A DNA stretch of 64,000 nt from Agrobacterium tumefaciens (lineage in GTDB: Bacteria > Pseudomonadota > Alphaproteobacteria > Rhizobiales > Rhizobiaceae): contig NZ_CP039889.1 in NCBI RefSeq assembly GCF_005221325.1, forward strand, positions 1,341,501 to 1,405,500. The letters are read 5' to 3'. The notes under the pieces are model-generated. The model made no database searches, was not told the origin of the DNA, and saw only the letters and a list, made by a program, of their open reading frames with translations. The first letter of the stretch is position 1. Each line of letters begins with the position of its first letter. Positions 43,915 through 52,408 of the stretch are shown here, one piece after another. A program made the position numbers and the translations under genes.

Positions 43915-45063
43915 TCACCTCTGTCGTTGCGAATAAAGCGTTTCGGATGTGGGCGGGCCGATCATGGAGGTTCGTTTGGCTGCAAAATCGGCTTTTGTTT
44001 TGCGTTTGCTGTTACGGCTTCCCGTCAGCACGCCATAAATGGCCGGCAGGTATTTGCGGATCTGGGCGTTGCTGATCACCAGAATGACGAAGGCGGACAA
44101 CGTCGCGCTGATATAGAAGGCGGGGTAGAAATCCGGCCCGCCCTTGTTCCACACCATCCACATCATGACGAGCAGCGGATAGTGGGCGCAGAATATCCAG
44201 AAGCTCAGGCTGCCGGTGTCGGCAAGCCGCTGGCCAAGCCGGCTGCGGATCAGGATGGAGGACGAGACCCAGAAACCGAGTGCGCCGAAGACGGCGAGCA
44301 GATTGCGCGACATATTGAGCCAGAAGGTGAATTCCGGGCCGGTGAAATAAAGGCCGGTCGCCAGCATGGCGGAGGCGGCGAAGGTCAGCGCCATGATCGG
44401 CAAGGCATAGGGATCGAGCGCCTTGACATCGACCCGGTGCAGCGCGAGCGCAATGCCGAGCGAAAAGCTGAAGAGGATGGATTTTTTCTGGACGATGAAG
44501 ATCGTGAGATCCGGCATGGCGGTGATGATGAGCAGGATTGCCAGTGTCGGCAGCGCGAAACGGCGCATCAGAAAGGCGAGCACCGGCGACAGCAGAATGC
44601 AGACGAAGAGATCGCGCAGGAAATACAGCGGCACATTCACCGGCAGCTCTTCGAGCGCCGTTCCGTGGCTGATGATTTCACGCGGGCTGGCGTTCCAGAG
44701 ATCGGGGAAATAACCGACGCCGACATCGAACAGCTGGATCAGCAGCACAACGGCAAACAGCGCGCCATTCCACAGCAGGAAGGGCAAAAGCACGGTTTTC
44801 GACTTGGAACGGATCGTCGCCGGATAATCGAAACCGCTCATGCCGCGACGAAACAGCAGGTAACCGGAAATGGCGCTGAGACAGGGCACGCCGATGCGAA
44901 ACAGCGCATCGCCGAGGAAAACCCTTAGCCAGTCGAAGAAGCCGTAGAGGCCGAGAAACGGGCTGGTTTCGGCATCGTGCGGCACATGGACGAACACGAT
45001 TCCTGATATCAGCAATATGCGCATCAAATTGATACGGGAGGATAGGTTCTGATCGACAGTCAC
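43915..45063 (-). CDS. exoH: ExoH: succinyltransferase, acyltransferase-3 family
   Basis: A 382-residue integral membrane acyltransferase (S. meliloti ExoH about 376) that adds succinyl groups to succinoglycan. About ten helices, with RINLMRILLISGIVFVHVPH near the N-terminus, where the His is catalytic in the family, and SAISGYLLFRRGM. The frame is open to 45225, but I chose GTG 45063 for its AGGGG at 8 bases and the match in length. It is the first gene of the exoH-K-L-A-M-O-N-P run. Confidence 0.88.
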   Translation of the reverse strand: MTVDQNLSSRINLMRILLISGIVFVHVPHDAETSPFLGLYGFFDWLRVFLGDALFRIGVPCLSAISGYLLFRRGMSGFDYPATIRSKSKTVLLPFLLWNGALFAVVLLIQLFDVGVGYFPDLWNASPREIISHGTALEELPVNVPLYFLRDLFVCILLSPVLAFLMRRFALPTLAILLIITAMPDLTIFIVQKKSILFSFSLGIALALHRVDVKALDPYALPIMALTFAASAMLATGLYFTGPEFTFWLNMSRNLLAVFGALGFWVSSSILIRSRLGQRLADTGSLSFWIFCAHYPLLVMMWMVWNKGGPDFYPAFYISATLSAFVILVISNAQIRKYLPAIYGVLTGSRNSKRKTKADFAAKRTSMIGPPTSETLYSQRQR

Positions 45064-45434
45064 ATCAGTCACCCCTATTGGGCGGCGTCCACCCACGCCG
45101 CGTTGCAACCAGAGCGAACTTAAGCCCGCACTGGAAAGTCTGGTTTCGACTTTGGGATAAAATGTGGCGACGCGGGAAAAACACAAGCTTAGATTTTGCG
45201 GGTGAATGTCTGGCGTTTTAGCCATTTTTATCGTTGCGGAAAGTCAAGTGTATGAAATTAAATAAGATTTATGAAATTTAGCCGTCGTTAAAAATCGCTG
45301 AACTGTGTGGAATTGTCATTTGCCGTGATGCTGCGCTGCAAAAATAGCGGTGTCCAGCCTTGCCGCGGCGGAGGGGATTGCCGCGGCAGGGACCGGTTAG
45401 CGGCGGAAATGAGGCGCATTTTTCAGTGAAATTT
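45064..45434. promoter_or_regulatory. exoH promoter region; position where exoI lies in S. meliloti
   Basis: 371 bp between the exoH start and exoT stop. The stretch 45220-45350 is strongly AT-rich, unlike the genes around it, and should carry the exoH operon promoter. No ORF resembling ExoI is present. A hairpin lies at 45361-45388. Confidence 0.55.
45361..45388 (-). terminator. Stem-loop downstream of exoT
   Basis: TGCCGCGGC / GCCGCGGCA, perfect 9-bp stem with a 10-base loop, about 47 bp beyond the exoT stop. There is no U-tract, so termination is uncertain. Confidence 0.4.
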
Positions 45435-46913
45435 CTAACCTTGGGTTGCAGTGTCGCGCATGCGCCGTGATTTCACCATCCCAAGGATTTTTCCAAGCAG
45501 CGCCCGTTCGGTCAGCAGGATCAGGATGCCATAGATGGCGCCACCCACGGCCGCGCCGATAAGAACTTGAAGGGTAGCGCTCGGGATATGACCCGCAAGG
45601 GCGTGAAGCAGATAACGCACCGCAACGGCCATGATCAGTGCCGCGATCATCGGCCTGCTGCTGACATAGAGGCCTCGGAAAAACGGCGTATCGCTTGCCT
45701 TGAATACGGCCCAGGAATAGGCGACCAGTGTCACCGCATTGACGATGCAGAGCCACACCATGGCGTCGATCAGCGTGCCATAAAGGGCGGCAAGCCACAC
45801 CGCAACCGTGGTGACGATGGCGCGGACCGTCGCCGACCAGAACAGCACGCGGCCGTAACCAGCCCCTTTGAGATAGGGGATGAAGGTGCTGCAGGGGGTG
45901 AGAATGGCCTTGGAAAGGGCGAGAAGACCGAGAACCGGCCAGGCATAGGCCCAGTTCTGTCCGAAGATGACGAGCATGGCCGGCTCTGCCACGGCCCAGA
46001 GGCCGAACATCATCGGCGCGAGCAGCACGGTCAGCACCTGCGTGCTGAACATCAGGGCGTCGCGCCGGCGCTGGGGATCGTCCATCATGCGGCTGAAGGC
46101 CGGGAACAGAACACCCATGACGGCTGATAGCACTACCTGATTGGGAATGCTGGCAAAGCGGTTGGAGGCGGAATAGGCGCCGGCATCCGCCAGCCCGAGA
46201 TGCCGGGCGATCACCACCATCGGCGACTGGAAGGTAACGAAATTGGCAATTTCCGAGCCCATCAGCCCGGAGCTGAAGCCGAGAAGCGGCACCAGCCGGC
46301 GCGGTTTCATGACGAAACGCGGGCAATAGCGCGAGACGGCATAAAGCCCGACAAGACGGATAAGGGCGGCGGCAAAAAGCTGGATGATAAGCGCCCAGAC
46401 GCCAAAACCGAGAAGCGCCAGAGCCACGGCAACCACCGCCGCGATGCTTTCCGAAGCCATGCTCCACAATGCGTCCTTGCTGAAATTCATGCGCCGGGCG
46501 AGCAGCGAATAGGCGACATCGCCGGCCAGCTGCAGCGGGATGAGGAAGGCCATGATGCGCAGCAGGTAGGCGCTTTCCACCGCGCCGAGCAACCCGCCGA
46601 AAAATTCCGCGAAGATGTAGAGGACAGTGGCCATGGTGCAGGAGATCGCCAGATTGGCCCAGAAGACGGTATGGATCGTATCCATATCTTCTTCCTTCTC
46701 GACGATCAGCGCAGAGGTCAGTCCCGCGCCGGCGATCATGGTCAGGAACTGTACAACCGTTAGTCCTACCGCCACCACCCCGAATTCTTCCGGAGAGAGG
46801 AGACGTGCGAGGATGGGGACCGTGACAAACTTAAGCCCGAATGTCCCTGTTTTTGATAAAACGCTCCAGCCGACATTCGTGGTGATGGTCTTTACATTTG
46901 GCGCTGGGGGCAT
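45435..46913 (-). CDS. exoT: ExoT: Wzx-like succinoglycan flippase
   Basis: A 492-residue inner-membrane protein (S. meliloti ExoT about 494) of the polysaccharide transporter family, moving or helping export of lipid-linked repeat units. About twelve helices are visible. The N-terminus VGWSVLSKTGTFGLKFVTVPILARLLSPEEFGVVAVGLTVVQF is typical. The frame extends to 47540 through exoW territory, which is clearly not coding; ATG 46913 follows AGGATG. It is divergent from exoW by 117 bp. Confidence 0.9.
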   Translation of the reverse strand: MPPAPNVKTITTNVGWSVLSKTGTFGLKFVTVPILARLLSPEEFGVVAVGLTVVQFLTMIAGAGLTSALIVEKEEDMDTIHTVFWANLAISCTMATVLYIFAEFFGGLLGAVESAYLLRIMAFLIPLQLAGDVAYSLLARRMNFSKDALWSMASESIAAVVAVALALLGFGVWALIIQLFAAALIRLVGLYAVSRYCPRFVMKPRRLVPLLGFSSGLMGSEIANFVTFQSPMVVIARHLGLADAGAYSASNRFASIPNQVVLSAVMGVLFPAFSRMMDDPQRRRDALMFSTQVLTVLLAPMMFGLWAVAEPAMLVIFGQNWAYAWPVLGLLALSKAILTPCSTFIPYLKGAGYGRVLFWSATVRAIVTTVAVWLAALYGTLIDAMVWLCIVNAVTLVAYSWAVFKASDTPFFRGLYVSSRPMIAALIMAVAVRYLLHALAGHIPSATLQVLIGAAVGGAIYGILILLTERALLGKILGMVKSRRMRDTATQG

Positions 46914-47030
46914 ACAAGCATCCTGTTTCTGGAGGCCGGCGGGAGGAAGCCGGTTGGGAGTTGCCGATACCATCGGGGCCGCTTTTAGGATCGGGCCCGA
47001 CACTTCTTGATCAACGCAAGGGGCGAAACA

Positions 47031-47996
47031 ATGGCAAGATTTACTGTCGTCATTCCCTACTACCAAAAGCAGCACGGTGTCTTGGGACGTGCACTCGCAT
47101 CGGTTTTTGCGCAGACTTACCAGGACTTCGATCTTGTCATCGTAGATGACGAATCGCCATACCCGATCGACAAGGAACTTGCGGAACTTTCGCAAGAACA
47201 GAAAGACCGGATTATCGTCATTAAACAGGCCAATGCCGGCCCGGGCGGTGCGCGCAACACGGGTCTCGACCATGTGCCTGATGGCACCGACTATGTCGCC
47301 TTTCTCGATTCCGACGATATCTGGACACCCGACCATCTGCAAAATGCTGCCTTCGCGCTTACGACCTATGGCGGTGAGTGCTACTGGGCATCCATGCAGG
47401 CAAGTGACGAATTTTATTACCATTTCGCCATTTCCGAGCTGGAGAAGAATGAGGGCGCGGCACGGCTTTCCGAGAAACCGCTGGTGATCGAACTGCCGGA
47501 TCTCGCAAGCGTCATGCTGCGTAACTGGAGCTTCCTGCATCTCTCCTGCATGGTGATCGGCCGTTCTCTTTTTGAAAAGATTCGCTTCGATCCGGCGCTT
47601 CGTCTGGCGGCCGAAGATGTGCTGTTTTTCTGTGATTCCATCCTTGCATCGAAGCGCACGCTTCTATGTGACGACGCCGGCGCCATGCGCGGAATGGGGG
47701 TCAATATCTTCCACAGCATCGACAATACCTCGCCGGAATTCCTGCGCCAGCAGTTCAATACCTGGGTGGCGCTCGATACTCTGGAGGGGCGTTTTTCACG
47801 CCGGCCGGCCGATGTGGCCTCCATCGCCTCCTATAAAAATACCGCCCGCAAACAGGCGCTGTGGAGCCAGGCCGGCAATCTGAAACGGCGCAGGGCACCC
47901 CAGTTCGGGCTGCTGTTCAAATGGGCGATGCGCGATCCCGCACTGCTGCGGGCCGCTTTCGAGCTGGGTGCAGGAAAAATCGTCCGCTCAAGATGA
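47031..47996 (+). CDS. exoW: ExoW: succinoglycan glucosyltransferase (GT2)
   Basis: A 321-residue GT2 enzyme (S. meliloti ExoW about 319) that adds terminal glucose by beta-1,3 bonds. The N-terminus FTVVIPYYQKQHGVLGRALASVFAQTYQDFDLVIVDDESPYP is very ExoW-like. GPGGARNTGLDHV, AFLDSDDIW and LRLAAEDVLFF follow. ATG 47031 has AAGGGGCGA upstream. It is followed by exoV after 52 bp. Confidence 0.9.
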   Translation: MARFTVVIPYYQKQHGVLGRALASVFAQTYQDFDLVIVDDESPYPIDKELAELSQEQKDRIIVIKQANAGPGGARNTGLDHVPDGTDYVAFLDSDDIWTPDHLQNAAFALTTYGGECYWASMQASDEFYYHFAISELEKNEGAARLSEKPLVIELPDLASVMLRNWSFLHLSCMVIGRSLFEKIRFDPALRLAAEDVLFFCDSILASKRTLLCDDAGAMRGMGVNIFHSIDNTSPEFLRQQFNTWVALDTLEGRFSRRPADVASIASYKNTARKQALWSQAGNLKRRRAPQFGLLFKWAMRDPALLRAAFELGAGKIVRSR

Positions 47997-48048
47997 GCGA
48001 ATTCTCGCCCGCAAGAATTTATATGTTTTTTTACCCAGGAGTGACCTC

Positions 48049-49017
48049 ATGAAACCTTACCACTGGGAATCTCATCATGGCAATTTTGGTGACGATCTCA
48101 ACCTGTGGCTGTGGGATTTTCTGCTCCCCGGCCTGCGCGATGTGCATGATGACGTCATGCTGGTCGGCGTCGGCACTGTCCTGAACGATATTCTTTTGCC
48201 CGGAAAACAGCGCAAGCTGGTGATCGGCAGCGGTTATGGTTATGGCGCAGTGCCGGATACCAGCACCGAGTTCTGGGATATTCGCTGCGTGCGCGGCGAA
48301 AAAACCGCGGCGAAGCTCGGGCTCGCACCCGAAAAGGGCATTGTCGATCCGGCCGTCATGGTCACCGAGATGCCTGACTTCAAAGGCCTGCCCAAGCTTT
48401 ACAAGAAGACCTTTGTTCCCCATTGGGAATCTGCGGAATTCGGCATGTGGGAAACCGTGTGCGAACCGGCGGGGCTGACCTATCTTGACCCGCGCGGTGA
48501 GGCAAAAGCGGTCATCCGCGCCATTGCCCAGTCGGAATTCATCGTGGCCGAATCCATGCACGGCGCAATCCTTGCCGATGCCTTCCGCGTGCCGTGGGTT
48601 GCTGTCAGCACCTCGCTGTCGATCAACAGCTTCAAATGGAGCGACTGGGCCGGCAGCGTGGGTGTCGACTATCAGCCGCGTTATGTTCCGGTCTCCACCC
48701 GCGCCGAGGCCGCGAAAAAGGGCTCGCGTTTCTGGGGCATGAGTTTCCCGTCGCCATCAGCACCCGCCATCACCGAGGCCGGTTCTGCCGCGGCGCATGA
48801 GGGCCCGGCCCATGAGGGTGACGTGCTGGTGCGGCCGCGGGAAACGCAACCCCGGTCGTTGCGCAAACTGGCCAAGCAGGTGCTGGCCGCACCTTCGACG
48901 CTGGCGCTCTGGCAGGCAAGCCGCGCGGAGCCGCGCCTCAGTCCGGATGGCCGGCTGGAGGAGCGCAAGGAGCGTTTTGCCGCCGTTCTGGAAACGGTGA
49001 AGCGGGATTATCTTTGA
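48049..49017 (+). CDS. exoV: ExoV: succinoglycan pyruvyl (ketal) transferase
   Basis: A 322-residue polysaccharide pyruvyltransferase (PF04230; S. meliloti ExoV about 316) that adds the pyruvate ketal to the terminal glucose. Motifs are HHGNFGDDLNLWLWDFLLPGL near the start, IGSGYGYG, the DIRCVRGEKTAAKLGL region and the late SEFIVAESMHGAILADAFRVPWVAV. ATG 48049 follows CAGGAGT. It lies between exoW and the insertion sequence. Confidence 0.92.
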   Translation: MKPYHWESHHGNFGDDLNLWLWDFLLPGLRDVHDDVMLVGVGTVLNDILLPGKQRKLVIGSGYGYGAVPDTSTEFWDIRCVRGEKTAAKLGLAPEKGIVDPAVMVTEMPDFKGLPKLYKKTFVPHWESAEFGMWETVCEPAGLTYLDPRGEAKAVIRAIAQSEFIVAESMHGAILADAFRVPWVAVSTSLSINSFKWSDWAGSVGVDYQPRYVPVSTRAEAAKKGSRFWGMSFPSPSAPAITEAGSAAAHEGPAHEGDVLVRPRETQPRSLRKLAKQVLAAPSTLALWQASRAEPRLSPDGRLEERKERFAAVLETVKRDYL

Positions 49018-49028
49018 GAGGAGAAGCG

Positions 49029-49048
49029 GCGGCTGAAAAAGAAGCCGC
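49029..49048 (+). terminator. Weak stem-loop after exoV
   Basis: GCGGCT / AGCCGC with an 8-base A-rich loop, about 11 bp after the exoV stop. There is no T-run, so confidence is low. Confidence 0.3.
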
Positions 49049-49058
49049 TAACCTCTCC

Positions 49059-49072
49059 GCCGTCATCCTCGG
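49059..49072 (+). repeat. Left half of a chromosomal palindrome split by the IS
   Basis: GCCGTCATCCTCGG here matches as a perfect 14-bp inverted copy CCGAGGATGACGGC at 50359-50372. The sequence resembles the short intergenic palindromes of Rhizobiaceae. The two arms flank the insertion sequence on either side. Confidence 0.6.
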
Positions 49073-49079
49073 GCTTGTC

Positions 49080-49102
49080 CCACTGCTGTCCGGTTTAAAT
49101 TT
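49080..49102 (+). repeat. IS left terminal inverted repeat
   Basis: 23 bp, exact reverse complement of 50329-50351. The outer 21 bp beyond each end also match with three mismatches because of the flanking palindrome. Confidence 0.9.
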
Positions 49103-49181
49103 GTAGACATGGCGCACGGTGTTGATTCTACTCGTATTCGAACGTTTGGCGACGATCTCGGACACGAACAGGAAAAACACC

Positions 49182-50336
49182 GTGCGGCACTACAATAGCG
49201 TATTCCACGATCTGTTGAAGCGGGTGGCGTGGAGCAGGTTCGACAGGCTTGTGGATGAGCATGGCGCCGACAAGCATGTGCGCCGGCTGTCAACGAAGAG
49301 CCAGTTCATCGCCCTGCTTTACGGCCAGTTGTCCGGAGCCGTCAGTCTGCGCGAGATCGTCGGCGGCCTCGAAAGCCATGCCGCGCGGCTTTATCACGTC
49401 GGTGCAAGGCCGGTGTCGCGCTCGACGCTGTGCGATGCCAATGCACGGCGCTCAAGCGAGGTCTTTGCCGGTCTGTTTCGCGAGATGGTCGCCCGCGCGG
49501 GCCGCGGGTTGCGCCGGTCGGTGTCGGAGGCCACCTATCTCATCGACGCGACCGGCGTTCGGCTGAGCGGAGCCGGGTGCGACTGGGCACGGTTTTCCCA
49601 TCAGGCCTGCGGCGCCAAGGTTCACGTCGTCTACGACGCCGATGCCGAGCGACCGATCTATGCGGCGGTCACGCCCGCCAATGTCAACGACATCACAGCC
49701 GCCAAGGCCATGCCGATCGCGGCGGGTGCGACCTATGTGTTCGATCTTGGCTATTATGATTTCGGCTGGTGGGCGGCGCTCGACAAGGCCGGCTGCCGCA
49801 TCGTCACGCGGTTCAAGTCCCATACGAAGCTGACCGTAACAAGCCAGCAAGCTGTCAGCGGCGATGGCATCGTCCTCTTCGATCGCATCGGGCTTCTGCC
49901 CGCCCGCATGGCGGCAAGCCGCCGCAATCGGTTTGGCGACCCCGTGCGGGAGATCACAGTCAGGACGCAGACGGGCAAGGTGCTGCGACTGCTGACCAAC
50001 GATCTCGACGCGCCCGCACAGGAGATCGCCGATCTCTACAAACGGCGCTGGGCGATCGAACTGTTCTTTCGCTGGGTCAAGCAGACGCTGAGGATTCGGC
50101 ATTTCCTTGGCAACAGCGAGAACGCCGTGCGCATTCAGATCGCCGTGGCGCTCATCGCCTATCTATTGTTGCGCATGGCGCAGGCAGACCAGAAACTCGT
50201 CCAAAGCCCACTGGCATTCGCACGCCTGGTGCGCGCCAATCTTATGCATCGCCGAAGAACCGACAGCCTCACAAGGCCGCCACCAGCGAAAACCGCCGAT
50301 CCAAGACAGATGACACTTCTCGGAATGGAAATTTAA
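49182..50336 (+). CDS. IS4-family DDE transposase
   Basis: A 384-residue transposase. The N-terminal domain is FDRLVDEHGADKHVRRLSTKSQFIALLYGQLSGAVSLREIVGGL, as in many IS4 members. The catalytic acids are in YLIDATGVRLSG (first D), YVFDLGYYDFGWW (second D) and the YREK block YKRRWAIELFFRWVKQ (Y-x2-R-x3-E-x6-K). GTG 49182 with AGGAAAA upstream is the likely start; the frame extends to 49119. The gene is intact with no frameshift, so the element may be active. Confidence 0.92.
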   Translation: MRHYNSVFHDLLKRVAWSRFDRLVDEHGADKHVRRLSTKSQFIALLYGQLSGAVSLREIVGGLESHAARLYHVGARPVSRSTLCDANARRSSEVFAGLFREMVARAGRGLRRSVSEATYLIDATGVRLSGAGCDWARFSHQACGAKVHVVYDADAERPIYAAVTPANVNDITAAKAMPIAAGATYVFDLGYYDFGWWAALDKAGCRIVTRFKSHTKLTVTSQQAVSGDGIVLFDRIGLLPARMAASRRNRFGDPVREITVRTQTGKVLRLLTNDLDAPAQEIADLYKRRWAIELFFRWVKQTLRIRHFLGNSENAVRIQIAVALIAYLLLRMAQADQKLVQSPLAFARLVRANLMHRRRTDSLTRPPPAKTADPRQMTLLGMEI

Positions 50337-50351
50337 ACCGGACAGCAGTGG
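50329..50351 (+). repeat. IS right terminal inverted repeat
   Basis: 23 bp, exact reverse complement of 49080-49102; it overlaps the last codons of the transposase. Confidence 0.9.
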
Positions 50352-50358
50352 CACAGGG

Positions 50359-50372
50359 CCGAGGATGACGGC
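50359..50372 (+). repeat. Right half of the chromosomal palindrome split by the IS
   Basis: CCGAGGATGACGGC, exact inverted match to 49059-49072. See the left arm. Confidence 0.6.
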
Positions 50373-50401
50373 AGAAAATTTGGTGAGGTGGTCTTTCCCC
50401 C

Positions 50402-51391
50402 TCACGAAACCGGCGTGCCATCCAGCAGATAACGTACATCCCGCACCGGCGGCGTTTTACGGAAGCGGGCAGTCTTGTCGCTCCAGATGCCGCGCGTGAT
50501 GGCGGGCAGGGCCGGTAGCCGCGTGAGCGCATGGCTTAGCGCGCCGCCCATGCCTTTCTGCTTTTTTGTATCGAGAAAATGGCGAAGCTCGAATTTGGCG
50601 CGGATGTGTTTTTCATGTTCGCTCAGGATCGCCTTTTCCTCGGCCGAGAGCTGGCAGCCGGCCAGAATGGCCTTGTCCGCCTCGTATAGACGAAGAAGAT
50701 CTTCAGTGCGGTGGCGGCCGCTCAGGGAGTTGCCGCGAACGATCGCGCCGTAACCGCAATGGCGGATGACTTTATAACGGGCGCCAGCGGCAAGGGCCCG
50801 TACGTAAAGTTCATAATCCTCGCCGAGCCGCAGGCCCTCGTCATAACGCAGTGCATGTTTGTCAAGAAAAGCGCGGCGTATCACCGGCTTCAGGAAGCCG
50901 GTTTCCCCGCGTTCCACGCCGGGCCTGGAAATATTGCCCTCCACGAATTCCGTGAGCGACAGATACCGCGCCTGCGGTTCGAAGCGTAGCGGCTGCATGG
51001 AGGATGCGCCTGGAACCGATTGCTGGATGAAGGCGATATTGTCGGCCACCAGGTCCCAGTCGTCATCGGCCAGCATGGCGGCAAAACGGCCCCGGAAAAA
51101 GAAGTCGTCCGCATCGAGAATACTGATGAGCGGGGCGGAGGAAATCGAGATCGCATGGTTGCGCGCGGCCGAAGGGCCACGATTGATGTCGAATCGCACA
51201 ACCCGGAGCCGCCCCGTGCCGTCATCCGCCGCATGTGCCACATCGCTTGTCGTATCGGTGGAACCGTCGTCGATCACCACGACCTCGCCGACTTCCGGTT
51301 CCACAAGTGCGGAGCGAATGGCGATATCGATCGTTTCGGATGCGTTTTTCGCAGCGATGATGACGCAAATGGGCTGTGAACCGCTCACCAT
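50402..51391 (-). CDS. exoU: ExoU: succinoglycan glucosyltransferase (GT2)
   Basis: A 329-residue GT2 enzyme (S. meliloti ExoU about 341) that adds the sixth sugar by a beta-1,6 bond. Motifs are ICVIIAAKNASETIDIAIRSAL, VVVIDDGSTDTTSDV, NRGPSAARNHAISISSAPLISILDADDFF and EGLRLGEDYELYVRAL. It resembles the exoO product here. ATG 51391 has AAGGAC upstream. It lies next to exoX, as expected. The name rests on order and size. Confidence 0.86.
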   Translation of the reverse strand: MVSGSQPICVIIAAKNASETIDIAIRSALVEPEVGEVVVIDDGSTDTTSDVAHAADDGTGRLRVVRFDINRGPSAARNHAISISSAPLISILDADDFFFRGRFAAMLADDDWDLVADNIAFIQQSVPGASSMQPLRFEPQARYLSLTEFVEGNISRPGVERGETGFLKPVIRRAFLDKHALRYDEGLRLGEDYELYVRALAAGARYKVIRHCGYGAIVRGNSLSGRHRTEDLLRLYEADKAILAGCQLSAEEKAILSEHEKHIRAKFELRHFLDTKKQKGMGGALSHALTRLPALPAITRGIWSDKTARFRKTPPVRDVRYLLDGTPVS

Positions 51392-51501
51392 GTGTTGTCC
51401 TTCTGCTTTGACCAACCGTCGGGATTTGGCCAGCAGAAAGTGTCAGGGGTGTGGATGCAAGCGATTTTTTTGCGACGCAATAAATGAAGCTTCTTAAAAG
51501 C

Positions 51502-51780
51502 TCACATATCGCTCAGTTTGGCACCATGCGGCGGGGCGCTTTTGACCGTGTCCGTCGTAATCGTCTCGGCGTTACGATCCAGCGAGAAGGTTTCCCGCAT
51601 CCGCCGTTTTTCGCGGGCGACAAGAACCAGAATCCCAATAAAATAACCGACTTGCAGAATGACGGCACAGATGAGGGTCTGGATGAAGGCCGTATAGAAC
51701 GATCCGTGGATGAAGTATGTGGCAACCGCAAAAGCAAGCAATGCACCGATCATGCTGAAAAAAACACGAGGTGCATACAT
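51502..51780 (-). CDS. exoX: ExoX: exopolysaccharide production repressor
   Basis: A 92-residue membrane protein of the ExoX/SyrA-like family (PF11089). Two helices: VFFSMIGALLAFAVATYFIHG and FIQTLICAVILQVGYFIGILVLVA, then a charged tail. ATG 51780 follows GGGAGGAGA; the frame goes up to 51846. In S. meliloti, ExoX reduces succinoglycan synthesis after transcription, by interplay with ExoY. Here exoY is not adjacent, unlike the exoU-X-Y-F-Q order of S. meliloti. Confidence 0.86.
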   Translation of the reverse strand: MYAPRVFFSMIGALLAFAVATYFIHGSFYTAFIQTLICAVILQVGYFIGILVLVAREKRRMRETFSLDRNAETITTDTVKSAPPHGAKLSDM

Positions 51781-52123
51781 GGTGCTCTCCTCCCGAGAAC
51801 GATTTCTCCGTTTTTGGCTGCGCTGCGGCATTTTTTTTCTTTGCAAGAAATATACGATGAGACCGGTGTTGTTTCAACACACATATATACTTCTTCTAAC
51901 TCCAGCCGCATGAAATTTCGGTAATCTCGATTGGTAAATTCCTTGGTAATCGGTGAATTCCCCCCAATCGGGGCTGCCGCACAATGCCGCTTCATGCTTC
52001 TGAGGGGCATGAAACCGTTCTCACGCAGCGATTGCAGCCTGTCTTACGCCCTCTGCAGACTTCGTTAACCATCTCGCCTTTAAAAAGTCGGTATTGATTC
52101 CTCAGCAAGAGCAAGGTGCCCGC
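51781..52123. promoter_or_regulatory. Upstream region of exoX and of the small DUF6074-like gene
   Basis: 343 bp without a gene, AT-rich near exoX. It holds a GTGTTG-TTT-CAACAC dyad (51866-51880) upstream of exoX, and two short direct repeats of the form TGGTAAATTCC / CGGTGAATTCC near 51930-51960. Divergent promoters are expected here. Confidence 0.5.
51866..51880. promoter_or_regulatory. Dyad GTGTTG-TTT-CAACAC upstream of exoX
   Basis: Perfect 6-bp arms with a 3-base spacer, 86 bp ahead of the exoX start. A possible operator; no protein can be named. Confidence 0.4.
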
Positions 52124-52390
52124 GTGACAACGAGTTCAGAAGTAATCGCCTTTCCGGCAAAGAACCGCATTGCCGACGTAAAACGATGTGCAACCATGCT
52201 CGACCGGCTGCATGGTGTGGAGGCGAATGATTTCTGGCGCAGGGAGTGCCGCGAGCTGGCTGCCCGCCTGATGGCGCTCGGCTATGAGGACGCCGCCATG
52301 CGGCGCGAGGTCATGGAGTTTCAAAACGCGGTGCAGGCGGAATTGTGGACGGGCGACGCCACGCCTGAGGCACGCCGCGACAGCCATTGA
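52124..52390 (+). CDS. Small DUF6074-like protein
   Basis: An 88-residue protein starting at GTG 52124 with AAGGTG upstream; the ATG at 52094 is less likely. It begins TTSSEVIAFPAKNRIADVKRCATMLD and continues with FWRRECRELAARLMALG. The VIAFPxxxR start and the helical middle part fit the small rhizobial DUF6074 family as I recall it. Function unknown. It is followed by a strong terminator. Confidence 0.65.
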   Translation: MTTSSEVIAFPAKNRIADVKRCATMLDRLHGVEANDFWRRECRELAARLMALGYEDAAMRREVMEFQNAVQAELWTGDATPEARRDSH

Positions 52391-52408
52391 AGGCCCCCTG
52401 TTTCCCAT

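Larger units (their letters stand above)
49080..50351 (+). mobile_element. Complete IS4-family insertion sequence, 1272 bp
   Basis: Bounded by perfect 23-bp inverted repeats (CCACTGCTGTCCGGTTTAAATTT and its reverse complement). It carries one transposase gene and nothing else. No obvious direct target repeat flanks it. It lies in the convergent gap between exoV and exoU, inside a palindrome, and interrupts no gene. Confidence 0.88.

Noticed and set aside
49070..50361. Direct target-site duplication of the IS
   Set aside because: The 8-12 bases on either side of the terminal repeats do not match as direct repeats; only inverted similarity is present.
49017..50402. Disruption of exoV or exoU by the IS
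   Set aside because: Both genes have intact ends and usual lengths; the element lies entirely in the gap between them.
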